From NCBI RefSeq assembly GCF_000218685.1, contig NW_006763290.1, positions 696,723 through 760,722 on the forward strand: a stretch of DNA of 64,000 nucleotides, written 5' to 3'. The position numbers were made by a program, and so were the translations under genes. The notes beneath the pieces were generated by a model. The model saw only the letters and a list, made by a program, of their open reading frames with translations. It did no database searches and was not told the DNA's origin. Of this stretch, positions 21,925 through 31,995 are shown piece after piece (the first letter of the stretch is position 1; each line of letters starts with the position of its first letter). This stretch comes from Serpula lacrymans var. lacrymans S7.9. Taxonomy: Eukaryota; Basidiomycota; Agaricomycetes; Boletales; Serpulaceae.

Positions 21925-22614
21925 TTACCCCCTCCTTAGGACTTTCGTCTCGAAAGTAGGGGTCCATCTTTCCATTTTCCCAATTAAACAATTGTTTTCG
22001 GACTCTAGTCGTTGTGAAGTTTTCGAAGGGTTGGAAATGTAATTGAAATCGGATCCGTCGGGGTGCACTAGGGTTGTTATCGTGGAATGTTTTTACTTTG
22101 TCGGGTGAGTTGTTTAGGTGTTGTTCGGGTTCCCACGTGCGTTCCTCTTTTGGATAGTTCTTCCAATGTACTAAGTATTCCAATTTCCCTTGTTTTAGAC
22201 GTGAGTCTAGAACTTCTTCGACTTCGTATTCTTCTTGTCCGTCTATTATTACCGGCGGTATTGGTTTAGGTTTCTGTTGGGAAGGGAACTGTGGTTCTTT
22301 GTACGGTGTGAGTTTTATCTCATTGAAAACCGGATGAATAGGCCGCCATGTCGGTGGTAGCGCTAATCTATAGGCTGATTTGCCTACTTTTTCCAGTATT
22401 TCAAACGGACCGTGTCTCTTATCGTCCAGTTTCTTGGCTGGTCGATCTGTTGAGATATTGGTCGCTTCTACGTACACCTTATCTCCTACTCTATATTCCA
22501 CTGCTTCTCTTTTCTTCTTATCGTACTGCTTCTTCATCTGTTCAGCTGCCTTTTGTAGCGATTCTTCTGCTCTCTTCCTTGTTTCTGTCATTCTCTTTAC
22601 GAAATCTTCTGCAT
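21893..22614 (-). pseudogene. gypsy B integrase C-terminus and chromodomain
   Basis: Coding runs leftward from the assembly gap: KRAEESLQKAAEQMKKQYDK, GDKVYVEATNIS, GPFEILEKVGKSAYRLALP and HPVFNEIKLTPY (integrase C-terminal domain), then the chromodomain YEVEEVLDSRLKQGKLEYLV, HWKNYPKEERTWEPEQHL. The chromodomain is thought to steer integration to modified histones. The frame ends in the LTR at 21893. It is the tail of the Pol polyprotein, separated from the catalytic part only by the run of N. Confidence 0.85.
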
Positions 22615-22784
22615 NNNNNNNNNNNNNNNNNNNNNNNNNNNNNNNNNNNNNNNNNNNNNNNNNNNNNNNNNNNNNNNNNNNNNNNNNNNNNNNNNNNNNN
22701 NNNNNNNNNNNNNNNNNNNNNNNNNNNNNNNNNNNNNNNNNNNNNNNNNNNNNNNNNNNNNNNNNNNNNNNNNNNNNNNNNNNN
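22615..22784. other. Assembly gap (170 N)
   Basis: A run of undetermined bases inside the gypsy B integrase, probably a collapsed or unresolved repeat. The small frame breaks just right of it may be sequencing errors at a contig edge. Confidence 0.99.
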
Positions 22785-24144
22785 AGATACTGTTCTATCT
22801 CCTGATTGATCTCTCCGTTTGTCCATCTGTTGTGGATGCCAAGCTGTTGATTGGTTCGCTTTTCATCTGAAGAAGCGTATATAGATCTTTCATGAATTTC
22901 GAAACGAATTGCGGTCCCCGATCTGAGATGATCTTTTCGGGTATGCCGTGGTTTCTGAATACATGATCTCTAAATAATTGTGCCACTCCTTCTGATGTGA
23001 TCTCCATTTGTGTGGGAATTACCTTGATCATCTTGGTGAATCGATCTACTACTACCATTATCATGTTATATCCATTTGATTCTGGTAGCGGTCCGATCAG
23101 ATCTACTGATATGATCTGCCAAGGTTTATCCGGGATCTTGTTTGGATGAAGCGGTGCTGCTTTCTTTTTATGGTCTGTCTTAGTTCTTTGGCAGACTTCG
23201 CATCCATCTACGTATCTCGTGATATCTCTGTCCATGTAAGGCCACCAGTATTGTCGAGTGATTAAATCTTTGGTTTTATATCTTCCTGGATGGCCTGCAA
23301 CAACAGAGTCGTGGTTTCGTCGGATAATCTCTTCCCTTAACGCGGCATCTTTCGGTACATAGATCCTGCCTTTGAATACTATGCAACCGTCTTCGTCTAG
23401 CAATCCATCCTCTCTCCTTTCTATCTTTCCTTTCATCTTTTTTATCAGCTCGTCTACATTTCCTTTTCTCTTTGTAATCCACTTTGAAATCTCCAATTCT
23501 TTCTCTTGACTATCTGCGATCTTTTGTCTTTGTTCTGGAGAGAGAGTCATTCTTACAAATAGTTTCTCATCCAGTAGCACGACGTCTTCGTTGTCGTTTT
23601 CTCCTTTGTTATGATCTGATCGCCTCGAGAGAAGATCTGCTTTTATATGCTTCCTCCCTGGCATATGATGTATCGTGAAATGATACTGGCTTAACTCCGT
23701 CATCCACCGCGCCTGTCTCCTGTTCAACTTCTTCGGTTCTTTGAAATATAGCAGATTTTGATGATCTGTCCATATCTCAAATTCCTCTTCTGCGTCTATT
23801 AAGTAATGTCTCCATTCGTTAAGTGCCGTCATGATGGCAAGAAGTTCTTTGTCATAGATCTCGTAATTGCGTTCTGTGGGGTTTAACACTTTGGAGAGGT
23901 ATGCAATCGGCTTCCAGTCATCTTTTTGTCTTTGTGATAAGACAGCACCCATAGCGAAGTCACTACTGTCTGCTTCTACTTTGTATTGGCCATGTGGTAC
24001 TGGGAGAGCTAACACTGGGGCTGAAGCTACACGTTGTTTTAATGTGTTAAATGCTTCTTGTTGTTCATTTCCCCAAATGAAGTCCTCTTTTCCCGTTAAC
24101 TTGGTCAATGGTTTGGCTACTTCCCCGAAGCCCTCTATGAACCT
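22785..24144 (-). pseudogene. gypsy B RNase H and integrase
   Basis: Reading leftward: LTKLTGKEDFIWGNEQQEAF, the RNase H part (VEADSSDFAMGAVLSQ, YDKELLAIM, WTDHQNLLYF), then integrase with the zinc finger (RRNHDSVVAGHPG ... CEVCQRTK). The integrase core acidic residues lie in ISVDLIGPLP, IISDRGPQF and TDGQTER. Two or three single-base indels occur at 22825-22870, close to the gap. Otherwise the frame is open. Confidence 0.85.
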
Positions 24145-26150
24145 TCAATAGAAATTTACAAATCCCAAGAATGCTTGTATATCCTTCTTATTTTTGCATT
24201 CTGGCCATTTGCTAATTCCTTCTACTTTTACCGGATCCATGCGAATTTTGTTCTCTGAGATGATCAGTCCCAGGTATTCCACTTCTGTCTGTTCAAAATC
24301 GCATTTCTCTGGTTTAAGATAGAGATGATTTTTTCTTAGGATTTCTAACACACGTCGCGTCGTTGCTCGGTGCATTTCTATATCCTTTGTGAATATCATG
24401 ATATCATCTAGATATATGATTACTAATCCTTCATCTATCAATTCTTTAAAAAGCGTGTTCATCATCGTTTGGAACGTGGCGGGGGAATTTGTCAGTCCGA
24501 AGAACATGACTAATGGTTCGAATAATCCCCGATTTGTCCTAAACACCGCTTTATGCTCGTCCCCTTCTCTCATTCAGATGTTGTTATATCCCCATCTTAC
24601 ATCCAACTTTGTGAAGTATTTGGCTCCACTCAATTTGTCTACTAGTTCCCCGATCAATGGAAGTGGATATCTATTTTTGATAGTGATATCGTTTAGCTTC
24701 CTATAATCTTGAACTGGTCTCAACTTCCCGTCTTTCTTTTTAATGAAGAAGAATGGTGATGCAAATGGGGACTTCGATGGTCTTATTCGTCCCGATTCTA
24801 GATTCTCCTTTAGGAACGCATCTAGCTCTTCTTGCTCTCCTCTTGCCAATGGATAGATCTTGCAATCTAGGGAGTGGTCTCCCGGTATTAGTTCGATTGC
24901 GTGATCCCATTGCCTCCTTTCAGGTAATGTGTCAAACTCCTTTTTATCAAATACGTCTTTGTATTGATGAAGGTGTCTTGGCACTATCTTCTCGAATCCT
25001 CCTTCTTTTCGATCTTTGCCTGCGGCTTCTGCTAGCTTCTGTGCCATTGTGCCTTGGGCTCTGATATGGTAATATTGATTGTCGATCGTGGCATCTTTGA
25101 AGTTATGGAGGTTCACCTGTATCATCCTCTCGTCTTCTCCTAGTTCCTCAAAGAATACTTCCGGATCCTCCTCTGGATCAGAGATTCGGATTCTCGGTCC
25201 GCATTCTTCAGGACATCTTTCAAAGGTCAACTTCGATTCTTTCCAGTCTATTTTAGGATTATGTTTGTTCAACCACTCATGTCCTAGAAACATTTTTCCG
25301 TTACCCAGATTGGTTACGGCAAGATGTATCTTTTCAACGTGTCCGTTGATTTCCATGAGCAGTATTACAAATTCATTGATGGCTCCGTTTTTATTAAGAG
25401 TTCCATCTGCATTATAGACTGGAATAGGTCTCGGTATCTTCCTTGTCTCATATCTTTTGTCTTTCACAAATTGGGAGTCGATGCAACTCCCCGTGCATCC
25501 ACTGTCCAATAGTGCTTCGACTGTTTCTGATTGGAGAGTATCTAATGTAGTAAGCTTACATTTTACGTTCATTTGATTGCCTTGGGTGCCCCTAATGTAC
25601 TTTTTTGGGGAGGCAATTTCTATGATCGCTTGTATAGCTTCTACTTTTGGTAACCGGTTGATTTCTTTTATCGTTTCCCGGGTTACTTCTCTCGCTCTCT
25701 TCTTATGTGTCCAGGCACTTAGAATCCCAATGGATCTTTCTTCCTTTTGGTCTCTTAGCCTGTCTACTACCCACTCTGGGGTCCAGACTTCTGTTCTAGG
25801 TTTTTTTAGAGGGGCTCCTGACCTCTCTTCTACAGTCTCTGCTGCGTTTTTCTCCGTAGAGCTCGCCGCATTGGGTGTAGGAATCTTAGGTTCTATCGTA
25901 AATGCTGCGCTTTTTAGTGATTTGCCCGCCGTCGAAACTGCGGATGTCTTATCACTCTGCGCCGCTTTTACTCTAGTTGCATCTTTTTCGTTTCGGATTT
26001 TTTTCTTTGTCTGAGTGGAAATAGTTTTATTGTCATCCGCGCTAAAGCTGCAGCGTAACAATTCTGAGTCATATGTATCTACAGTTAAAGGAAGAAATCG
26101 ATTTGAAACGTCTTTAGGCTCAGTCGGTCGATGCAGTACCACTGGCCTCT
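24145..26150 (-). pseudogene. gypsy B protease and reverse transcriptase, two nonsense codons
   Basis: The frame lies -1 relative to Gag. Protease: ETVEALLDSGCTGSCIDSQF (active Asp in DSG) near 25500. RT: GRIRPSKSPFASPFFFIKKK, then KYFTKLDVRWGYNNI, FGLTNSPATFQTMMN and the catalytic IIYLDDIMIF near 24410. TGA at 24576-24574 interrupts NNI-stop-MREGDEHK, where element A has Arg. TGA at 24147-24145 interrupts FY-stop-RFIEG, where element A has CGA. Both fit CGA-to-TGA changes. Apart from these the domain is intact. Confidence 0.88.
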
Positions 26151-27428
26151 TTAAAAACCCTCAAGGAGTTTTTCCCTTTCCTCTTTCGTCATCTGTTCTA
26201 AGAACTCTCGGACATTAAATTGTGGCTTCCTTTTTTGTGCGTCTTTGCATTTGAAGCTTCTATGTCCCTTTTCTCCGCATCGGTAGCATCGTCCCTCGGT
26301 GCGGAACTTTGCTTTGTCCACCTCCATTCTTTCTCCGCTACCGGTATAGGTATATCCGGTTCCGTCTTTCTTCTTCTCTCCTTCTTTTTTTTGTTCCGAA
26401 TAGGGTTTCTTCCCAGTATCGGAACCTTTCTTTTCTTTTTCTCTCTCTCTCCAAATATAGTCTATTCTAATAAGTTCCCTTTTCCACTCTTGGTAATCTC
26501 TGGGAATATGCCCGCCGTAGATCACCCTATCTACTAGCGGCTTGTTCATGTTCCTTCTGAGTAGAGATATTAGGAACTCTTCGTTTATCCTATTTGTATA
26601 TCCCGCCCATCTGTTCTTTTCCTCAAACCTTTCAAAGAAGGCTTGGGCGGTTTCATTGCCCTGTCTCAGGGTCAATATTTCGTTCTTGGCAGTTTCTTTT
26701 TCAAAGCTGTCCTTGAACCTTTCTTCCATTTTGTCCGCAAAATACGGCCAACTTCCGTATGTGTTTGTAATATTGAGCCCCAGCTGTTGGGCGTCGACTC
26801 GGTTCTCTAGCCAATCGGTCCGGAAGGCCGCGGCTTCTCCTTCTTTCATAAAAGATAGCACAAAGCTTATCTTTTTTCGGTCATCTTTGAAATATGCGGC
26901 ATCGTCTTCGAAATGTAGTAATAAGGACTCTCTAAAGGCCCTATACTTTTTCTTATCTCCGGAGAAGTTCTCGGGTTTCTCCAGTGCCGTTCTACTTCTT
27001 TCCACCTTTTCTGGAGGTGGTGGTATCTGCTTCTTTAATTTTCTTTGCAAGACGCTCACTTCTTCGAGCGCCTCGTCTAGCTGGGATTGGTAATGCATTT
27101 GTGTTTGTCTTATTGCTTTTTCTACTTCTTGTTTTACGTATGCTTCCAATCGCGCTTCTTTCGGGGGGGGAGTGTCTATTCTGGGTAATGAATCCATCAT
27201 TTCCCTGGTAAATGCGCTGTCCGTGCTGTTGGATGGCTCGGGCAGATCGCGATATTCTAGGTTTGACATCGAATGTGAGTTGGGGAGGAGGGGAGTTTCT
27301 GATTTGATCAAAGGGGATGGGATTCTGATGGGTTCTATTTCTGGTAGGGGGAATTGCCCTTTGAATACGTAGTATTGAGAGTAAATGTGTTGCTCTCCGA
27401 TCCAAATGTAAAAATCTCTACTAAGCAT
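26151..27428 (-). CDS. gypsy B Gag
   Basis: An open frame of 425 codons. The start codon is at 27428, about 580 bp inside the 5' LTR. It has an N-terminal Pro/Ser-rich region, a glutamine- and glutamate-rich coiled-coil-like stretch (KAIRQTQMHYQSQLDEALEE), the retrotransposon Gag core (KKISFVLSFMKEGEAAAF ... AQAFFERFEEKNRWAGY) and one zinc knuckle CYRCGEKGHRSFKC (CX2CX4HX4C) near the C-terminus. Gag forms the virus-like particle and packages the RNA. It ends in TAA at 26153-26151, directly after a slippery heptamer leading into the Pol frame. This is the only clearly intact transposon gene in the window. Confidence 0.9.
   Translation of the reverse strand: MLSRDFYIWIGEQHIYSQYYVFKGQFPLPEIEPIRIPSPLIKSETPLLPNSHSMSNLEYRDLPEPSNSTDSAFTREMMDSLPRIDTPPPKEARLEAYVKQEVEKAIRQTQMHYQSQLDEALEEVSVLQRKLKKQIPPPPEKVERSRTALEKPENFSGDKKKYRAFRESLLLHFEDDAAYFKDDRKKISFVLSFMKEGEAAAFRTDWLENRVDAQQLGLNITNTYGSWPYFADKMEERFKDSFEKETAKNEILTLRQGNETAQAFFERFEEKNRWAGYTNRINEEFLISLLRRNMNKPLVDRVIYGGHIPRDYQEWKRELIRIDYIWREREKEKKGSDTGKKPYSEQKKEGEKKKDGTGYTYTGSGERMEVDKAKFRTEGRCYRCGEKGHRSFKCKDAQKRKPQFNVREFLEQMTKEEREKLLEGF
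26154..26160 (-). promoter_or_regulatory. -1 ribosomal frameshift site G GGT TTT at the Gag stop
   Basis: On the coding strand the Gag frame ends GAG GGT TTT TAA. The heptamer G-GGT-TTT fits the X-XXY-YYZ rule for -1 slippage. The -1 frame from there reads GFLKRPVVLHRP and runs into protease-RT without a stop. Mechanism is inferred from the match to the rule. Confidence 0.65.
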
Positions 27429-28009
27429 AGAAAGGAGTTCACCAGTGACAAGCTGGATCGATACACCGCTTTCTAAGGTCCTAGTAGTCTATCTGTTCTC
27501 TTTGAGTCAAAGTGGTCCTCTTCAGCCCACTACTGACTATGTATGTATGGTAACTATTTTTGTATTTTACGAATTTTATGTAAAATGTATAGTGATAAAT
27601 TGGGGTCCGAACGGTTGTCCCAATGTGACCAGCTTATTAAGCTTTCAGTCCTTCTCCCGACTGGCGGACGCAAATGCGCGGCCTGGTCAGAGGAAATCGA
27701 AATGGAAACTATGTAAACCGAGAAATCCCAATGGTTCCACACCAAAGAGATTATAGTGATATAAAAGGTATTTACAGGGGGATGGTTACAAATGAGTCTT
27801 GGGATGGGGAGGGGGAGACATTGGCAGGAAAAAATGATAAGATGGTGTCGGGGCGAGTGGGTAGGTGATGGAGTGGGAGGGTAGTGATAGTTTGGTTTGA
27901 ACGTTTGAGTAGTTTTAGGATTAGTAAGATGATGATGATGGTGACGATGATGGTGGTTAGGATTGTTGCTGTTATATTCATAAACGGTACTTGTGGCAGT
28001 TGTTGATTG
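27429..28009 (-). other. Untranslated leader of gypsy B
   Basis: This lies between the 5' LTR and the gag ATG. No standard primer-binding site was recognised; the LTR is followed by ATCAACAACTGCCACAAG. It contains an ATG/GATGATG-rich stretch near 27930. Confidence 0.55.
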
Positions 28010-28363
28010 TGTAAAACCCTTATCCCCTATACCGAGTTAACGGAGGGATGAAGGCTCAAATCAAACAAGTAGCGTTACAAGATAGCGATTGAGAATTAAT
28101 CAACAACTGAGGAAAGTATGTACATGATGGTCTACTATATATATGTTTCTGAAAGTCAGCCATGAGGCGCTGACTGATGTTCTTTGTAATGGTTCTAGAC
28201 TTACGTCACGTGATGGTCACGTGATCTGGTATAACTACGTGTTATGTTATCCGCACTAAAGCAGCAGCTTAACATATCTTATCTGTCATGTGATTTAGAT
28301 ATCGAAGAAAAATGAAAAAGGAAACTAGCGCTTAGACCAGCGCTTCTGGTTCAAGTCGTGACA
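28010..28363 (-). repeat. 5' LTR of gypsy B
   Basis: The LTR is 354 bp with the same ends as the left LTR. It carries the paired CACGTG sites at 28205-28226. It is followed on the right by the target duplication CATGG (28364-28368). Confidence 0.93.
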
Positions 28364-28611
28364 CATGGCGGACAAAAGTGCAGATTCACCTGCTTCAGCT
28401 GTGGGCAGGAGGGGCAAATGGACCGAGATTGTACAAACGGAGTGTGGGCCGCTCACCAAAAAAATAACCAAGGGCGCCAGGCGTGCCAATTAGAAACTGA
28501 AAAACCGGATGATCGGCTCAATACTCTGGCCGGTCGCTCATATGACAAAATACGGGCCTTCTTTTACAACCAGCAGGTCAACAAAATGAAGGCTCAGGGA
28601 AAAGAATTTGA
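28364..28611 (+). pseudogene. gypsy A Gag, second part (zinc knuckle, altered)
   Basis: This is the continuation of Gag after gypsy B. It contains CRFTCFSCGQEGQMDRDC, where the knuckle pattern CX2CX4HX4C has Gln in place of His, so zinc binding should fail. Then come ACQLETEKPDDRLNTLAG and YDKIRAFFYNQQVNKMK, matching copy A2 at 38760-38500. It is broken at 28611 by the reversed solo LTR. The last codons of this stretch resume between 29027 and 29089. Confidence 0.78.
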
Positions 28612-29026
28612 TGTAACAACCAAGAGTTAGTTACTCTGGCGCACACAGCACACACTATAAGGAAGATGATGAGGGAGTGGTTACCCCTTGAGCTGCAGAG
28701 AGTTTGTTGGTTAACAACAGGAGGACTCACTGAGAAGTCTTCTGGATCTATTGGGGTATATATACTACTACAGGGTTATTTGTACATATGTACTATACAG
28801 TTGATAGCAACAGTGGCTGATGATGTTATGGGGCCTAGCCCGCATGGCCAGCTCCACTATGTGAGAGAGTTGTGTCTATAATAAGAAAAAAGGCAACGTG
28901 GCACGAGAACGAGGAGTTTGGACAAAAGGGGAAGTGCCGCGTGGCACCATGTGTGAAAGCTAAAGTACAAGGTTGAAGCGGAGAATAAAAGTAAAGGGAA
29001 GGTCCGAAAATTGTGTTATCGTAACA
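28612..29026 (-). repeat. Solo gypsy-A LTR inserted into gypsy A Gag
   Basis: Reverse orientation, from TGTAACAACCAAGAG to GTTATCGTAACA. Flanks are TTTGA (28607-28611) and TTCGA (29027-29031), a target duplication with one difference. It has no internal part, so it formed by LTR-LTR recombination. Confidence 0.88.
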
Positions 29027-29089
29027 TTCGAAGCTTAGGTAACTTGGGTGCCTTTGCTCCTTGAAACAATGAAGTAAACCACAACAAAG

Positions 29090-29423
29090 TGTTCAATTGA
29101 GAACTTCTGGGAAGTGTCTAGCCACTTGCTGAGAGCTAACAGGGACAGAACTAGAGTCCAGTATGAGTAACTATATTATCAGAGAGTACAGAATGTGTAC
29201 AGTACCTAGAGTCCAGTATGAGTAACTAAAGAATAGGAATACTGGACTCTGCAATACTAGTCCGAAGTTTTGTAAACAAAGGTAAACAAATCAGCCACAA
29301 AGGCGAAATTATAGAATGCTCAGTAAATACTGAACAATAGAGCAAAAAGAATAAAGAGGAAAGTGATTTAGAAAGAAGGGAAAATAGATAGCACAACTAG
29401 GTGCAGAATCACCAAAACTAACA
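29090..29423 (-). repeat. Solo LTR of a third family (LTR-C) inserted into gypsy A
   Basis: Plus-strand ends are TGTTCAATTGAG and AAAACTAACA. The flanking 5-mers CAAAG (29085-29089 and 29424-29428) are a perfect target duplication. Without it, the flanks rejoin to match copy A2 near 38440. Related copies are at 46350-46628 and 50569-50886. Typical motifs are GTTTACAAAACTTCGGAC and a repeated GAGTCCAGTATGAGTAAC block. Confidence 0.88.
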
Positions 29424-29428
29424 CAAAG

Positions 29429-30087
29429 TGGCCCCTGCTCCGGGGTGTTGCACGAGCAATAATGGAAAGAAGGGGATGGCTCCCCAATTTGTAAATAAAT
29501 TTGTAAATTTGTTATCTGAAGTATGTACTTGTATACGAAGCTATGACTGTGGATTTGTCTTGGACCCACCTGACGATATAGCTGCTTTGAGCGCTGATTC
29601 AGAGGGTCAAGATGATGAAGGAGTTGATGATAGAAATACTTACAATACCACCGCTGTACCAACATCTCCCTTGGAGTGTGGCCCCGGCGAGACAAACAAT
29701 AGGGTGCTTGATTCTGGTAAAAATAAAATAGAAAAACATGTATCTTTCAATACTTCTTTGGAGCCACCCTTTCCCAAAATCCCAAAGTGTGTGTTGATGC
29801 GCACATATTTATTCCAAAAGAAAATCTGTTTAGACGTTGGCGTGGAAAACCTTGCCCAAGGCATAGTACACCCAACCAGCGCACTGCTTGATTCAGGCGC
29901 TAACAGCATCTTCATAGATCAGGTCTGGGCGGAGCAAGTTGGACTCCCCCTTGTAAAATTAGATGTATCTATTCCCGTCCATAATATTGATAGTATGCTT
30001 AACGCGGGTGGCTGCATCACGCACAAATGTTCTTTTGTTGTTGAGTACCAAGGATACAGAGAACAGGTCACCGCCAAAGCTACTTAA
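29429..30087 (+). pseudogene. gypsy A aspartic protease region
   Basis: An open stretch with the protease active site TSALLDSGANSIFIDQVW (catalytic Asp in DSG), preceded by a Ser/Asp-rich linker. It ends in TAA at 30085-30087; the A2 copy has CAA at the same codon (GCT-ACC-CAA-CTA), so this is a C-to-T nonsense mutation. The next frame (GWTWLFKHNPEINWQTGVVT) continues the same domain. Confidence 0.85.
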
Positions 30088-31995
30088 CTAGGGAAAATTA
30101 ATTTAACCTTGGGCTGGACCTGGCTGTTTAAACACAATCCTGAGATCAACTGGCAGACAGGGGTTGTCACATTGTCACATTGTCCTCAGGAGTGTAAGAA
30201 CTTGGGTAAACCGAGTCGCGTCCGTCAAACTGAGCATCTCGAAAAGATAAATGCTGGTCACATTTATGAGCTCAGATGTTTAGAAAAGATTGATGATGAC
30301 AATGACAAGGTGAAACCTGAGGAAGAGATTGAGAGGCTGGTACCTCCCGAGTACCATGACTTCTGGAAAGGCTTTTCTACACATAAATCGGAGCACTTCC
30401 CAGAGGCTAAGCCTTGGGACCATGCTATAGATTTGAAGGACACTTTTAAACCAAGAAAAGAACATATGATACCACTCTCTGCTCCAGAAAGAGATGAGGT
30501 TTCTAGTTTCATAGATGAACAGCTTAGGAAGGGTTACATCAGACCCTCCAAAAGCCCTATGACGTCCCCAGTGTTCTTCATTCCTAAAAAGGATGGTAAG
30601 AAGTGTATGATTATGGACTATTGTTACTTGAATGAGTACACGGTTAAAAATGCGTATCCACTGCCTTTGATCAGTCAGCTAGTAGACAAGTTGGCTGGTG
30701 CCAAGATCTTAACAAAGATGGACCTCAGATGGGGGTACAATAATGTACGCATCAAAGAAGAAGATGCTTGGAAGGCCACATTCACGTACCACCAAGGATC
30801 CTTCAAACCCCTCATCATGTTTTTTGGGTTGACCAATTCACCGGCAACCTTCCAGAGCATGATGAACGAGATCTTTGCAGATATGGAGAACTGTGTTGTC
30901 ATTTACATTGATGATTTATTAATATTTACGAAGTCGGATGATGAGGCTGAGCATGACAAGATCGTGCAAGAAGTCCTTCGACGCTTACAAGAACGGGACC
31001 TATTCATCAAACCCGAAAAATGTAATTTTAAAGTGAAGGAAGTAGACTTCCTTGGTATGATAATTGGCCAGAACGGAATCAGGATGGACCCTGAAAAAGT
31101 TCAAGCTATATTGGATTGGCCTAAACCTACTTGCGTCAAAGGAGTTATGGCCTTCCTTGGCTTAGGCAATTTCTACCGAAGATTTGTTGAAAACTTTGCA
31201 AAGATAACGAGACTGTTGAACAATCTCACTAAAAAGGACATTGTTTGGCATTGGGGCACCAAGGAACAAGAAGCTTTTGATAAGCTTAAACAGGCATTTA
31301 CAACAGCGCCCATATTAGCATTTCCAGAATTAGACAAAGAGTTATGGCTGGAAACCGACTCTTCTGATTTTGCTACTGGGGCTGTTTTATCAATCAAATG
31401 CCCTGACAATCTTTGGAGGCCTTGTGCCTATTTATTGCATAGTTTGTTGCCTACAGAGTGCAACTATCAAATTTACGATAAGGAGATGCTGGCCATCATT
31501 CAAGCTTTAGAGCACTGGCAGCAATACTTAGAAGGTGCTAGGCACCAATTTGAAATTTGGACCGATCATAAGAATCTGGAGTATTTTATGACGGCCCAAG
31601 ACTTGAACCGGAGACAGGCCCGCTATGCGGTGTACTTGTCTAGGTTCAATTACAAATTAATTCATAAGCCTGGAAGTTCTATGGGGAAAGCGGACACTTT
31701 GTCCAGAAGAGAAGATCATACCAACGGCATAAAAGATGACAACAAAGGTGTAACCCTGATTGACCAATCAATGGTTGCCAATGTTAGAATCGGGCAGTAT
31801 TCTGATCTTCTGGAAGTCTTCAAGAAAGACTTCTCCTTGGAAGAAAAGGTGCACCTTGATGGCAATAAAAACTATCTACGGGAAGATGGGCTCTTCCATT
31901 TTAAAGACAAAATCTATGTGCCTGAGTCTGCAAGGATCAAGGCAATAGACAGACATCACAACACTCCAGTGGCTGGGCACCCTGGGTGGCAATGA
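30088..31995 (+). pseudogene. gypsy A reverse transcriptase and RNase H
   Basis: A long open stretch: RPSKSPMTSPVFFIPKKDGK, KMDLRWGYNNVRIKEED, FGLTNSPATFQSMMN, the catalytic VIYIDDLLIF (30900), then the RNase H domain (LETDSSDFATGAVLS, YDKEMLAIIQALEHWQQYL, WTDHKNLEYF) and the start of the integrase zinc finger HHNTPVAGHPG. It ends in TGA at 31993-31995, in the middle of the zinc-finger region. RT and RNase H catalytic residues look intact. Confidence 0.88.

Larger units (their letters stand above)
21539..28363 (-). mobile_element. Ty3/gypsy element B with chromodomain, young, almost intact
   Basis: A complete element on the minus strand: LTRs 28010-28363 (5') and 21539-21924 (3'), flanked by the perfect 5-bp duplication CATGG (21534-21538 and 28364-28368). 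The LTRs differ by only a few substitutions, a 1-base gap and a partial tandem duplication of about 33 bp in the left one, so insertion was recent. Gag is open throughout. Pol has two nonsense codons, plus small indels next to an assembly gap. Purine tract AAGGAGGGGG lies next to the 3' LTR (21926-21936). Confidence 0.93.

Noticed and set aside
22348..22809. Frames crossing the run of N
   Set aside because: The central part is undetermined sequence, and the flanks are antisense to integrase.
24753..25417. Plus-strand frames over gypsy B protease-RT
   Set aside because: Antisense of the Pol frame, without recognisable domains.
25577..27211. Several plus-strand frames of 100-180 codons opposite gypsy B Gag and protease
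   Set aside because: They are antisense shadows; the minus strand carries clear Gag, protease and RT motifs over the whole interval.
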